From Photobacterium profundum (GTDB taxonomy: Bacteria; Pseudomonadota; Gammaproteobacteria; Enterobacterales; Vibrionaceae), in contig NZ_PYOD01000001.1 in NCBI RefSeq assembly GCF_003026285.1, forward strand, positions 186,001-250,000: a stretch of DNA of 64,000 nucleotides. The letters are read 5' to 3'. This document shows, one piece after another, positions 1-8,116 of this stretch. Positions within the stretch are counted from its first letter, which is position 1. Each line of letters starts with the position of its first letter. The position numbers were made by a program, and so were the translations under genes. The notes below the pieces were generated by a model. It searched no databases and was not told the DNA's origin. It was given only the letters and a program-made list of their open reading frames with translations.

Positions 1-2388
1 TCAGTAACGTCGACCTTTAGCACGTGCGATAACGATCAAACGATTCACCAACACCTTTTGCTTGGCATCATCTTCATTCTTGATCGCCGATTTCAAATCC
101 CGTAAAACACGAGCCAATTCGGTTTCAAGGTATTTAATGGTTTTCGTTTTAACCATTGAGCGAATAAGTTTTTCGCCATTAGGTGGAATAGGCTGTTCTA
201 TTGCCCATTTATAACTGTACCCATCTTTAACTGAAGGAGCGGTTATTACAGGCTCTGGCGGTGCTTCTGCCATATCATCTAAACGGCCCAAATGTTTACA
301 GTAACCCTGTGCGATCGGCGATTTATGATAGGGGATCGGTTGTGCCTCATACAACATAGGGCCCAAAGCTTGCGCCACTTTCATATTCGCTTCTAACACG
401 AATTGGCTGGCATTTTTATCTGGCCTTACGTATGTGCCTTTTTTAACAGGTTCAACGGTATAGTAAATTTTAGCCTGCTCTTTAGCCCGCGTTATACCGA
501 CATAAGCTAAACGGCGTTCTTCTTCAGTATCCGCTGAAATACCTGCCGACGAGCGATTCACATACGGGAAAGCATCTTTATCCCAATACGGTAGATATAC
601 ATGGTTATACTCGCAACCTTTAGCACGGAAAATGGTGGTAAGCTGAACTGGCTGTACGGCTTCATCTACCCCACCGATTACACCTTGTTGCTGCTGTTGT
701 TGACTTGAATTTGAACTTGGATTTTGATACGAATTACTACGGGAGTTTGACGCCGACTTCTGAGAATAATACTCAAAGTATTGCAGTGCTTTACCACAAT
801 CTTGATCCATTGAATCTAAAACGGTTTCGATACTGTCTAAGCGCTCAATAGCTTCTTCAATTTCTGATGCGGTCGATTCTGTTTTCCAAATCCATGCATC
901 TAGTTGGCTTTCAGCACGGTACTGACGGTATACACTAACCGCTTTCACACTACCTTTTTGTTGTAATCGAGCCAACAAGTTCACTCGCTCAATAAGCGTA
1001 TCTAACTTGCCGTCACCTTTCGCTTTTTCCAACTTCTTAGCGTGTAATTCCCATTGCGTCGCAGGCATGTTTGCCAATTCATCACAAATCGGACGTAACT
1101 GCGCATTAGGCACATAGCAATGTGGAAAACACAGCAAGTTAAACAATGATGTGGCACGAAAATGAGGTTCGTTTTCATTGAAGCGACCAGTTGCCAAGCT
1201 CATAACGTCTAGCAACAGTTTGACCTCTCTGCTGTGGGCTAACACTGAAGGCACTGGCATTTGATAAGGAATTTGCTTAGTCAAAAAAGCCAATTCAAAC
1301 AGTAACGTTTGTGACCAACGACGCACTAAAATCGCCACTTCAGAAGGTTTTCCACCTTGCGCTAAATACTGCTGAATTGATTGTACGATTTCGCCCACTT
1401 GGCGTTCACTACCAATCACTTCCACCAAGGTATCATCAACATTATCGTGAGATACGGTTAAAAAGTCATGGAAACGTTGTTTATTATTTGAAATCAGATG
1501 GCTAGCAGACAAGGCTAAGCTGTGACCAAATCGGAAAGTACGCGATAAGGTGTAGGTTGTCGCAGGCGCAAAATCTTCATCAAAATTAAGCATAAACTGT
1601 GGTGCACTGCCACGCCATTTGTAGATGCACTGATCCACATCGCCTACCGCCACTAGCTGGGCATTCGGTGCGAGTAAATGTTTTAACAACCAATATTGCG
1701 CTGTGTTGATATCTTGGAACTCATCAACCACAATAAATTTAAAACGTTGATGATAAAAATCGCGGATATTGGTATTCGTTTTCAACACATGTACAGATTC
1801 AACCAACCAATCATCAAAGAACAACAATTTCTGCTCTTTTCGTATGGTTTCAAACTGCCAATATGCATCAATAATAAACAAGTATTCGCGATTAGTGTCC
1901 GACATCTCGAACACTTCTTTAGGCGGTAACATGTAGGCTTTAACTAAACCAATAAAGCTCATTAAAAGCTCAATGGTTTTGGGATCTTTAATCAACTGCT
2001 GACGTTGATAACTTTTTTCACCCGCCGCAACAGTGCGTAAGATGGATTTAGCGATAGTTTTGTCGCGATCGCCTTCATTAAAACTGAGCTGAAAACCAGT
2101 TTCATTCAAATAGCCTGTTTGCTTAAGCAATTGCATACAAAAACTGTGAAAGGTATGAACAGGAACAGCACTATTAATACCTTTCGCCTGCAACTTGGCT
2201 TGGAAATCGATTCGAATGTCACGGTTGAACATCATCACCAACATTTCGTTGGCAGGTACTGTATCGAGTTTATTTGCAATTAAGCCGACCAATGTGGTGG
2301 TTTTACCGGTGCCCGCCCCCGCAACACACAAGGCATTACCTGATTGGTGATTAATGAAGGCTGTTTGTTCTGGGGTAAAACTCGTCAT
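1..2388 (-). CDS. UvrD/Rep-family superfamily 1 DNA helicase
   Basis: Probably an ATP-dependent 3'-5' DNA helicase of superfamily 1 acting in repair or replication restart. The protein of 795 residues begins with the Q-motif-like TPEQ and a Walker A GAGTGKTT near residue 25, followed by the Walker B/DEFQD-type motif VDEFQD and, near the end, the motif VI stretch YVGITRAKEQ. The open frame extends 68 codons upstream, but the ATG at 2388 sits directly before the conserved TPEQTAF start, so I use it. Between the helicase core halves there is a low-complexity Ser/Asn/Gln stretch with a run of seven Gln, likely a flexible linker. The length is a little over that of UvrD or Rep, and a C-terminal basic tail follows. 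It could be a family distinct from UvrD and Rep; the helicase assignment itself is secure. The stop codon is at bases 1-3. Confidence 0.88.
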   Translation of the reverse strand: MTSFTPEQTAFINHQSGNALCVAGAGTGKTTTLVGLIANKLDTVPANEMLVMMFNRDIRIDFQAKLQAKGINSAVPVHTFHSFCMQLLKQTGYLNETGFQLSFNEGDRDKTIAKSILRTVAAGEKSYQRQQLIKDPKTIELLMSFIGLVKAYMLPPKEVFEMSDTNREYLFIIDAYWQFETIRKEQKLLFFDDWLVESVHVLKTNTNIRDFYHQRFKFIVVDEFQDINTAQYWLLKHLLAPNAQLVAVGDVDQCIYKWRGSAPQFMLNFDEDFAPATTYTLSRTFRFGHSLALSASHLISNNKQRFHDFLTVSHDNVDDTLVEVIGSERQVGEIVQSIQQYLAQGGKPSEVAILVRRWSQTLLFELAFLTKQIPYQMPVPSVLAHSREVKLLLDVMSLATGRFNENEPHFRATSLFNLLCFPHCYVPNAQLRPICDELANMPATQWELHAKKLEKAKGDGKLDTLIERVNLLARLQQKGSVKAVSVYRQYRAESQLDAWIWKTESTASEIEEAIERLDSIETVLDSMDQDCGKALQYFEYYSQKSASNSRSNSYQNPSSNSSQQQQQQGVIGGVDEAVQPVQLTTIFRAKGCEYNHVYLPYWDKDAFPYVNRSSAGISADTEEERRLAYVGITRAKEQAKIYYTVEPVKKGTYVRPDKNASQFVLEANMKVAQALGPMLYEAQPIPYHKSPIAQGYCKHLGRLDDMAEAPPEPVITAPSVKDGYSYKWAIEQPIPPNGEKLIRSMVKTKTIKYLETELARVLRDLKSAIKNEDDAKQKVLVNRLIVIARAKGRRY

Positions 2389-2639
2389 TCTAATATCGGC
2401 TCTTATCGGACAAAAAACATTCACTGCGTGGCACGCAAAAACATCGCCGTATTGGAACACGTTATCGTAGTGAAAGCAGCAAGCTATCGTGATTTCAGGC
2501 CGAATGACTCGTTGACTGTTCGATATCAATACGAACGAATATATTCTGGGGCTATTTTCATTCGTAATATAAGCAGATCTAATGCTTTGCACTGCATCAT
2601 TGAAGGGACTAGCTAGCGACTACCTTAACTATTTTCGAC

Positions 2640-3143
2640 CTAATCAAGAGTATCTTGCAAATATTCTTTTATATAATAATCAAGCTCATCTTGTGTTCGA
2701 ATATCAAACCTAAATCTTCGTTTTCCATCTCTTGTTGAAACAGCTAAAAAGTATGATGATAGATATTTATATACAAGAACTATATTAAGGTTTTCTCGTA
2801 TCATTTCATCAATATCGTTATTTTTTGAAGTGAGAACAGTTGAAAGTTCAGTTTCTCGTAATGTCAATTTTTCACGAAGTAATGACAACATCATGTCTCG
2901 ACCATTAACTGCAGCTTTATAGTTTTCACTGTTAAACTCCTTGTCAACTTTTCGTTCAAAAATCAAGGTGAAATCGTTCATATCCTTTCGATACAAGATA
3001 TGCTCGAAACAAATTAGACTCACTGAGCAAGAAAAAATTTTGTTAAGGTTCTCACGATAGGTCCTGACACTATTTTCCATATCAGAAGCTAGAGTCTGCG
3101 ATGAAAAAAGCATACAAATAGAGAATATATAAACTCTCTTCAT
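2640..3143 (-). CDS. Small exported protein of unknown function (paralogue A)
   Basis: I do not recognise the family. From the ATG at 3143 the protein has 167 residues and starts with a signal peptide (MKRVYIFSICMLFSSQTLA, cleavage after TLA), so it should be periplasmic or secreted; two in-frame ATGs lie 6 and 12 codons further upstream. The mature part is rich in charged residues and mostly helical in look. Near the N-terminus it carries FSC, then CF about nine residues later, a pair of cysteines that could form a disulphide. The next gene upstream has the same arrangement of signal peptide, K-[IV]-FSC, CF and a following FxF...V segment, so the two look like diverged paralogues in tandem. 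Base composition is more AT-rich than in the neighbours, which fits acquired DNA. Confidence 0.55.
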   Translation of the reverse strand: MKRVYIFSICMLFSSQTLASDMENSVRTYRENLNKIFSCSVSLICFEHILYRKDMNDFTLIFERKVDKEFNSENYKAAVNGRDMMLSLLREKLTLRETELSTVLTSKNNDIDEMIRENLNIVLVYKYLSSYFLAVSTRDGKRRFRFDIRTQDELDYYIKEYLQDTLD

Positions 3144-3293
3144 AGTATTAGTACTTGCCATCAAACTTGTGTTTCTCATACGAGCGTCTCGCTATACGGT
3201 TGCTTTATGTAAACTGTGTCGTTAACTTACCTCTAGAAAAATAACCAAAAACTCAGACCATCATTGGAAAAAGACAAGACTTGACCCCATTTC

Positions 3294-3857
3294 CTATTCA
3301 TAGTTACAGTATTGGTCATTCTGCTCTTTTGTTAAACGTCCCAAAATTAACTTGATATTTTCACAGTCATTAATTAATAAATCTACAGGCTTTGCTGCCT
3401 TTTGGTCGATCTTTTCAATTTTTTCAGATAGTACAGTTGTTTGATCACCTTTCACCCATTCACTACCAATATATGCCTCACCTTTATAATTCACAGTTAA
3501 ACCCAAAATAGCATTTTCAACCGAATATAATGATTCATCGATTAACTTCCTCATTATTGGTTCTATATTATAGAATTTCGCAGCCTTCGGGTTAATCAAC
3601 CCCAATAAAGGGCCCATACTTTTACTAATATATTGTTCAATTGTCATCCCTTTTAGGTTTATATCTTTGACTTCAGCAATAAAATTAAATATGTATATAT
3701 TATATTCTGGGTATACCTCAGCATTAGAGAAGCACACGGTTTTAGTTGTATCATTACAACTAAAAACCTCTTTTAGCTTATCTTGATTGACATCAATAGA
3801 CTCTGCGTATGCCAATGGGCAGAAAACAGCCATTACAATTATTAATAATTTTACCAT
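3294..3857 (-). CDS. Small exported protein of unknown function (paralogue B)
   Basis: Unrecognised protein of 187 residues with a clear signal peptide (MVKLLIIVMAVFCPLAYA, cleavage before ES), so it is predicted to be exported. The mature N-terminus has LKEVFSC followed by VCF, then a hydrophobic FNFIAEV, the same order seen in the downstream gene. It continues with a segment of alternating charged and hydrophobic residues and ends with two more cysteines (NDCEN and QYCNYE), which suggests disulphide bonding in the periplasm. It lies about 150 bases upstream of its relative on the same strand and could share a transcript. No enzymatic motif is visible. The start ATG at 3857 is preceded only by AT-rich sequence, with no strong ribosome binding site. 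Confidence 0.55.
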   Translation of the reverse strand: MVKLLIIVMAVFCPLAYAESIDVNQDKLKEVFSCNDTTKTVCFSNAEVYPEYNIYIFNFIAEVKDINLKGMTIEQYISKSMGPLLGLINPKAAKFYNIEPIMRKLIDESLYSVENAILGLTVNYKGEAYIGSEWVKGDQTTVLSEKIEKIDQKAAKPVDLLINDCENIKLILGRLTKEQNDQYCNYE

Positions 3858-3970
3858 TATGTAATTCTACCTGTATATTATTGACAATAAGGATATCGAA
3901 TGGCTTAACATCCCGTACATTTACTATCTGAGCGAAAAAATCATATGCTCTTGCAGTAAGTACATACACC

Positions 3971-4149
3971 TTATGGATACTTTGTTAAATATTGCTCTAA
4001 TTTTTTAAACACAGGAATGCCAACTATTGCAATAAAAAGATAGAGCCAAATCCCCTCACTACTTGTATACCCATTTTCATAAAGAATGAAAAAACCAATG
4101 CTACGCCATCATTTACCTTTCCAAAATTATCAACAGCTATTGTTGCCAT
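3971..4149 (-). pseudogene. Frameshifted remnant of a small membrane protein
   Basis: On the minus strand an ATG at 4149 opens a frame reading MATIAVDNFGKV... that runs into a stop, while the neighbouring frame carries a coherent C-terminus: YENGYTSSEGIWLYLFIA, a hydrophobic segment, then FKKLEQYLTKYP and a TAA at 3971. One shift between the two frames restores a plausible short protein with one membrane segment. I cannot name the family. The remnant sits in a 1.1 kb stretch without intact genes that also holds another gene fragment. Confidence 0.3.
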
Positions 4150-4516
4150 AGCTATCGCTCAAATGGATCACCGCTATTCAAGGTAAATTGCATTAACGTC
4201 GCTAAATTATCAGCGTCTTGCAAAAGATCTACGAGTAATAAAACTTGAAGTAATATTAACACTCTTCATAACTAATGACATTGGTGTTTTGAGAGGTAAC
4301 ACGCATTATTCATTGTGTTATCAAGATGATGGCACCTTTCTCGTTCTCAGGATCTAGGTCGCCTTCCTGAATTACCTTAAAAAGCCATCTTCTTTTCCAA
4401 TTACAAAGGACTACGTTTTGGTATGTCTAGTAAGCTGTTACACCTATTCAACTTTCTGCTATTAAATTCACAGCAAGGCAGTCTGGAATGAAATACACAT
4501 TCGTGCGCTGAAATCA

Positions 4517-4718
4517 TTACAACTTGGCATAAGGTAGATGTGCTAACGAATTGGTGCTGTGATAACAACCCAAACCGGAAACGGCGACGGTATCTAGCCT
4601 CACAATATCGATATAACCGTCTTACTGAATCGCCACCTCTGGCACCGTTACATCGATAACCATCCCAATAACCATCACCGTATTATTGACGACCAATGTT
4701 TGGTTGTACTTCAACCAA
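4517..4718 (-). pseudogene. Remnant resembling the C-terminal half of a flavin reductase-like protein
   Basis: Read on the minus strand, one frame gives KYNQTLVVNNTVMVIGMVID, then VTVPEVAIQ, an in-frame TAA, then DGYIDIVRLDTVAVSGLGC and YHSTNSLAHLPYAKL before the stop at 4517. The pattern of a hydrophobic strand ending in IG-x-V-x-x-[VH], followed by DG-x-[VI]-D, LDPVARLGG-like and Y-STN, resembles the FMN-binding split-barrel flavin reductase family. There is no start, the upstream part is in other frames, and the internal stop shows it is dead. The family name is an inference from pattern only. Confidence 0.35.
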
Positions 4719-4857
4719 CAAAACGATCACTGCAATGAAATATTCACCACAACATAGGCCTTACCCTACAAGCTTGTTAAATACACCCTACTCTTGTGCA
4801 AACTTGAGCAGAATTCACGCACTCAACAATATTGCAATCCTATAACTCACCCACAAA

Positions 4858-4873
4858 AGGCAAACGTTTGCTT
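4858..4873 (+). promoter_or_regulatory. PurR operator upstream of purC
   Basis: The 16-base AGGCAAACGTTTGCTT contains the perfect palindrome GCAAACGTTTGC and matches the PurR consensus ANGCAAACGTTTNCNT at every fixed position. It lies 128 bases before the purC start, on the upstream side of an AT-rich candidate promoter. PurR with hypoxanthine or guanine bound would be expected to repress purC from here. Confidence 0.85.
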
Positions 4874-5000
4874 TTTTACTGGCGACCGCTGTGAATTCTG
4901 GTATTATTCTCATCAGAATTCGGCTAAAGGGCTTATATCTCAGTCATTAGCCGCGAAGTGCTTTTATCATTATATTGATTATTGAAATAGGAATTTCACC

Positions 5001-6104
5001 ATGAGCCTTGCTGATCAAGTTCTTGCTGTAAATGATGACCTACCAATCCGTACCGACAAACCTGTGCACAGTGGCAAAGTACGCTCTGTTTACTGGTTAA
5101 CAGAAGCGGATAGTCGTCGCCTGATCGAAGAAAAAGGGTATAACGTTGCACCGGATGCACCGCTTGCCATCATGGTAATCAGTGACCGTATTTCAGCTTT
5201 TGATTGCATTTGGCATGGTGAAGGCGGAATGAAGGGCGTACCAGGTAAAGGTGCTGCATTAAACGCTATCTCAAATCATTGGTTTAAGCTTTTCCGCGAA
5301 AATGATTTAGCAGAAAGCCATATTCTAGATATTCCGCACCCATTCATCTGGATTGTACAAAAAGCTAAACCAGTAATGATTGAAGCAATTTGCCGTCAAT
5401 ACATTACTGGTTCAATGTGGCGTTCATACAGCAAAGGCGAACGTGATTTCTGTGGTATTGAAGTACCAGAAGGTCTAAATAAAGATCAGAAATTACCAGA
5501 GCTATTAATTACACCGTCAACGAAAGGTATTCTGGAAGGTATTCCGGGTGTTCCAGCAGTTGATGACGTAAATATTACGCGTGCAAATATTGAAGGAAAC
5601 TTCAAAGCGTTCAATTTCCGTAATACGGATGATATAAATCATTACGAGAAACTGCTAAAAGAAGGCTTCGATGTTATTAGCTCTGAGCTAGAAAAACTTG
5701 ATCAAATCTTCGTTGATACCAAATTTGAATTTGGCTACGTGACAGATGCGAGCGGTAAAGAAAAGCTTATTTACATGGATGAAGTCGGTACGCCAGATTC
5801 GTCTCGTATTTGGGATGCCGCAGCTTACCGTGATGGTAAAGTTGTAGAAAATTCGAAAGAAGATTTCCGCCAATTACTGCTTAACCACTTCCCTGATCCA
5901 GATATTCTTTTGAATAAAGATCGTATGGAAGAGCGTTCAGCTTTAGCGCGCGATAATGCATTGCCTGAAGAAGTTTTGATGCAAGTATCTAAAATTTACA
6001 CTGACATTGCAGAAAAAATCACAGGTGAAAAAATCGTTCTGAGCAAAAATCCTAAAGCAGAAATTACAGCGATTCTACGTGACCAATATGGCTTAGTTGA
6101 TTAA
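5001..6104 (+). CDS. purC: Phosphoribosylaminoimidazole-succinocarboxamide synthase (SAICAR synthetase)
   Basis: Catalyses the ATP-dependent joining of CAIR and aspartate to give SAICAR in purine synthesis, in the cytoplasm. The 367-residue protein has the SAICAR synthetase signatures: GKVRSVYW near the N-terminus, [11 protein letters not shown], the motif [12 protein letters not shown], and the downstream [13 protein letters not shown]. At about 367 residues it is the longer form common in Vibrionaceae rather than the 237-residue form of E. coli. The ATG at 5001 is preceded by an AGGA-type ribosome binding site (aataggaatttcacc). It stands alone, with a PurR operator upstream and a rho-independent terminator 35 bases after the stop, so it is a single-gene unit under purine control. 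The identification is secure. Confidence 0.96.
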   Translation: MSLADQVLAVNDDLPIRTDKPVHSGKVRSVYWLTEADSRRLIEEKGYNVAPDAPLAIMVISDRISAFDCIWHGEGGMKGVPGKGAALNAISNHWFKLFRENDLAESHILDIPHPFIWIVQKAKPVMIEAICRQYITGSMWRSYSKGERDFCGIEVPEGLNKDQKLPELLITPSTKGILEGIPGVPAVDDVNITRANIEGNFKAFNFRNTDDINHYEKLLKEGFDVISSELEKLDQIFVDTKFEFGYVTDASGKEKLIYMDEVGTPDSSRIWDAAAYRDGKVVENSKEDFRQLLLNHFPDPDILLNKDRMEERSALARDNALPEEVLMQVSKIYTDIAEKITGEKIVLSKNPKAEITAILRDQYGLVD

Positions 6105-6138
6105 TCGACGTAGCTAAACTTAGTTACAATTACATCAG

Positions 6139-6164
6139 AGGGTAGCATTGCGCTACCCTTTTTT
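6139..6164 (+). terminator. Rho-independent terminator of purC
   Basis: AGGGTAGC, a five-base loop and GCTACCCT form a perfect 8 bp stem directly followed by six T. It begins 35 bases after the purC stop. Confidence 0.9.
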
Positions 6165-6690
6165 GTTCAGCATTCATTCAGGTAGACATGCTATTAATAA
6201 TGAAGACTTATAAAAAAGTTCAGGCGTCACCAGAACAGCTATTCATTACTTTTCTAAATAGCTCTTAATATCTGTACTTCCGTAGATTGTTACCGTATTT
6301 CTAAGATAGAAATGACTATCTTGTTAATCACTGTGTTTCATATTTTATTTAAGCTCCACAATAACCTTTTATTTATTGTGGGTAGCAACATCTCGATACA
6401 TTCCAGCTACAAATCAAACAAACTGAATACATTCACCCTCAAAAAATCACCCTTCATATATTTTCACATTTGCTCTTAGTTTTTCTTATTTTTATACAAA
6501 ACAGCACATTAGATCGCATCGTATTAATAACTCTGTACAGCATCAAAAAACTTATTAAATATAAGGTTAACCCCTAAGTATTAATTGAACTATAGGGAGT
6601 GACTACTTTATGATCTGCGTATAAATAGTTTGTTACATTTTGAAATGCATTCTATTTAAATAAAAACATAAAAAATAGCAGGTGGTGTTT
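6165..6690. other. AT-rich region upstream of torE
   Basis: No gene is seen in these 526 bases. TATAAA at 6620-6625 could be a -10 element, about 70 bases before torE. Two stretches, TGTTTCATAT (6334-6343) and CCCTTCATAT (6450-6459), faintly resemble the E. coli TorR decamer CTGTTCATAT; with so weak a match these are only candidates. Confidence 0.25.
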
Positions 6691-6867
6691 ATGAGTAGTG
6701 TAACTAATAACGGTGATGGGGAAACCCGCTCTCGCGAGTGGAAAGCCTTCCTTTTTATCACTGTCTTTTTATTTCCAATTCTTAGTGTGATGTTTGTAGG
6801 TGGGTACGGTTTTATTATTTGGATGCTGCAAGTGTTCCTTTTAGGTCCTCCTGGCCATGGCGGCTAA
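6691..6867 (+). CDS. torE: TorE/NapE-family small membrane protein of the TMAO reductase operon
   Basis: A 58-residue protein with one membrane segment (FLFITVFLFPILSVMFVGGYG) ahead of a second hydrophobic stretch and a Gly-rich tail ending PPGHGG. This matches the small NapE/TorE proteins that precede pentahaem cytochrome genes in torECA or nap operons. Its biochemical role is not established; it is presumed to assist the membrane electron-transfer complex. The frame opens with two GTG codons upstream, but AGGTGG is placed 5 bases before the ATG at 6691, which decides the start. torC follows after 47 bases on the same strand, so it is the first gene of a torECA operon. Confidence 0.82.
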   Translation: MSSVTNNGDGETRSREWKAFLFITVFLFPILSVMFVGGYGFIIWMLQVFLLGPPGHGG

Positions 6868-6914
6868 GCAACTTACCAATAAATATAACTGAATTTGTTT
6901 AGAAAGAGCACATT

Positions 6915-8093
6915 ATGAAATCATTCTTATTAAAAGCTTGGAAGACGTTTGCTCGTCCAAGTGTACATATCAGCCTAGGTGTCCTAACCCTAGGTGGATT
7001 TTTAGCTGGCATTATCTTCTGGGGTGGGTTTAACACGGCACTAGAAGCAACTAACACTGAAGAATTCTGTGTTGGCTGTCATGCTGATAACATCGCACCA
7101 GAATACGCTGGCACTATTCACGATAAAAACCGTTCAGGTGTTCGTGCTACTTGTCCTGATTGTCACGTTCCTCACGATTGGACATCAAAGATTTCTCGTA
7201 AGATTCAAGCAAGTAAAGAAGTGTTCGCTCACTTTGCTGGCTTTATCGATACACCAGAAAAATTTGAAGAACGTCGAATAACACTTGCCCAGCATGAATG
7301 GGATCGCTTTAGCGCTAATAAATCCTTGGAATGCCGTAATTGTCACGATTACGATGGTATGGACTTTACTAAAATGTCCCCTACTGCTCGCATTCAAATG
7401 AAGCAAGCGAAAGAACGTGACCAAAGCTGTATTGATTGCCATAAAGGTATTGCACACCACCTTCCTGAAAATATGGATTCAAGTGGCGGCATGATCTCTG
7501 AACTAGAGCAATTGGCATCAAACACTAAATATGAAAAAGATGAAAACTACACCAGCGTTCGTCATTTACCTATTTATGAAGATAAAGCATTAACTGTTGA
7601 AGCTGGCCTTCTAAACCCTGCGTCTTCAGTAAAAGTTGTTGCGGAATCTGGCGATGTTATGCAAGTTGAAATTGCTGGCTGGCGTAAAGACAAAGGTTAC
7701 GGTCGCGTAATTCAAGAAGACTTTGGTATGAACATCGCTGTTGCTTCTTTACTAAAAGAGAGTGCACAAAACGATGCAATTGTTGATAAATTCGAAATTA
7801 AAGAAGACGACTTAACTGGTCTACCATGGCAGCGTGTAAACGTGAAAGTGTGGATGCAGAAAGATGCAATGCTTGCTGATGTTCAACCTATTTGGGATAA
7901 AGCGAAGCAATCTTACCAAACTAACTGTTCTGTTTGTCACACTCAACCAGCTGAAGATCACTTCGATGCCAACACATGGCCAGGTATGTTTAACGGTATG
8001 ATGGCATTTGTAAACTTCGACACAGACAGTAAAGCGCTGGTATTGAAGTACCTACAAAAACACTCTTCAGATTTTTCTGATAACAAACACTAA
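6915..8093 (+). CDS. torC: Pentahaem c-type cytochrome TorC
   Basis: Membrane-anchored quinol-oxidising cytochrome that passes electrons from menaquinol to the periplasmic TMAO reductase. The 392-residue protein starts with an uncleaved signal anchor (hydrophobic residues about 18-40) followed by the NapC/NirT-type four-haem domain with CVGCH (52), CPDCH (80), CRNCH (140) and CIDCH (172), and a separate C-terminal domain carrying a fifth CSVCH near residue 337. Five haems and the extra C-terminal domain distinguish TorC/TorY from tetrahaem NapC. It lies between torE and torA with short gaps. The C-terminal domain of E. coli TorC also takes part in signalling by binding TorS, but no torRS genes are in this window. 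Confidence 0.93.
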   Translation: MKSFLLKAWKTFARPSVHISLGVLTLGGFLAGIIFWGGFNTALEATNTEEFCVGCHADNIAPEYAGTIHDKNRSGVRATCPDCHVPHDWTSKISRKIQASKEVFAHFAGFIDTPEKFEERRITLAQHEWDRFSANKSLECRNCHDYDGMDFTKMSPTARIQMKQAKERDQSCIDCHKGIAHHLPENMDSSGGMISELEQLASNTKYEKDENYTSVRHLPIYEDKALTVEAGLLNPASSVKVVAESGDVMQVEIAGWRKDKGYGRVIQEDFGMNIAVASLLKESAQNDAIVDKFEIKEDDLTGLPWQRVNVKVWMQKDAMLADVQPIWDKAKQSYQTNCSVCHTQPAEDHFDANTWPGMFNGMMAFVNFDTDSKALVLKYLQKHSSDFSDNKH

Positions 8094-8116
8094 GCGATTG
8101 ATGGAGTAATTTGAAT

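Noticed and set aside
4794..4985. A 63-codon plus-strand frame before purC
   Set aside because: It runs across the PurR operator and the purC leader and its translation looks random.
6334..6459. TorR-box-like decamers upstream of torE
   Set aside because: Two weak matches to a short AT-rich motif are expected by chance in a region of this composition; mentioned in the region note only.
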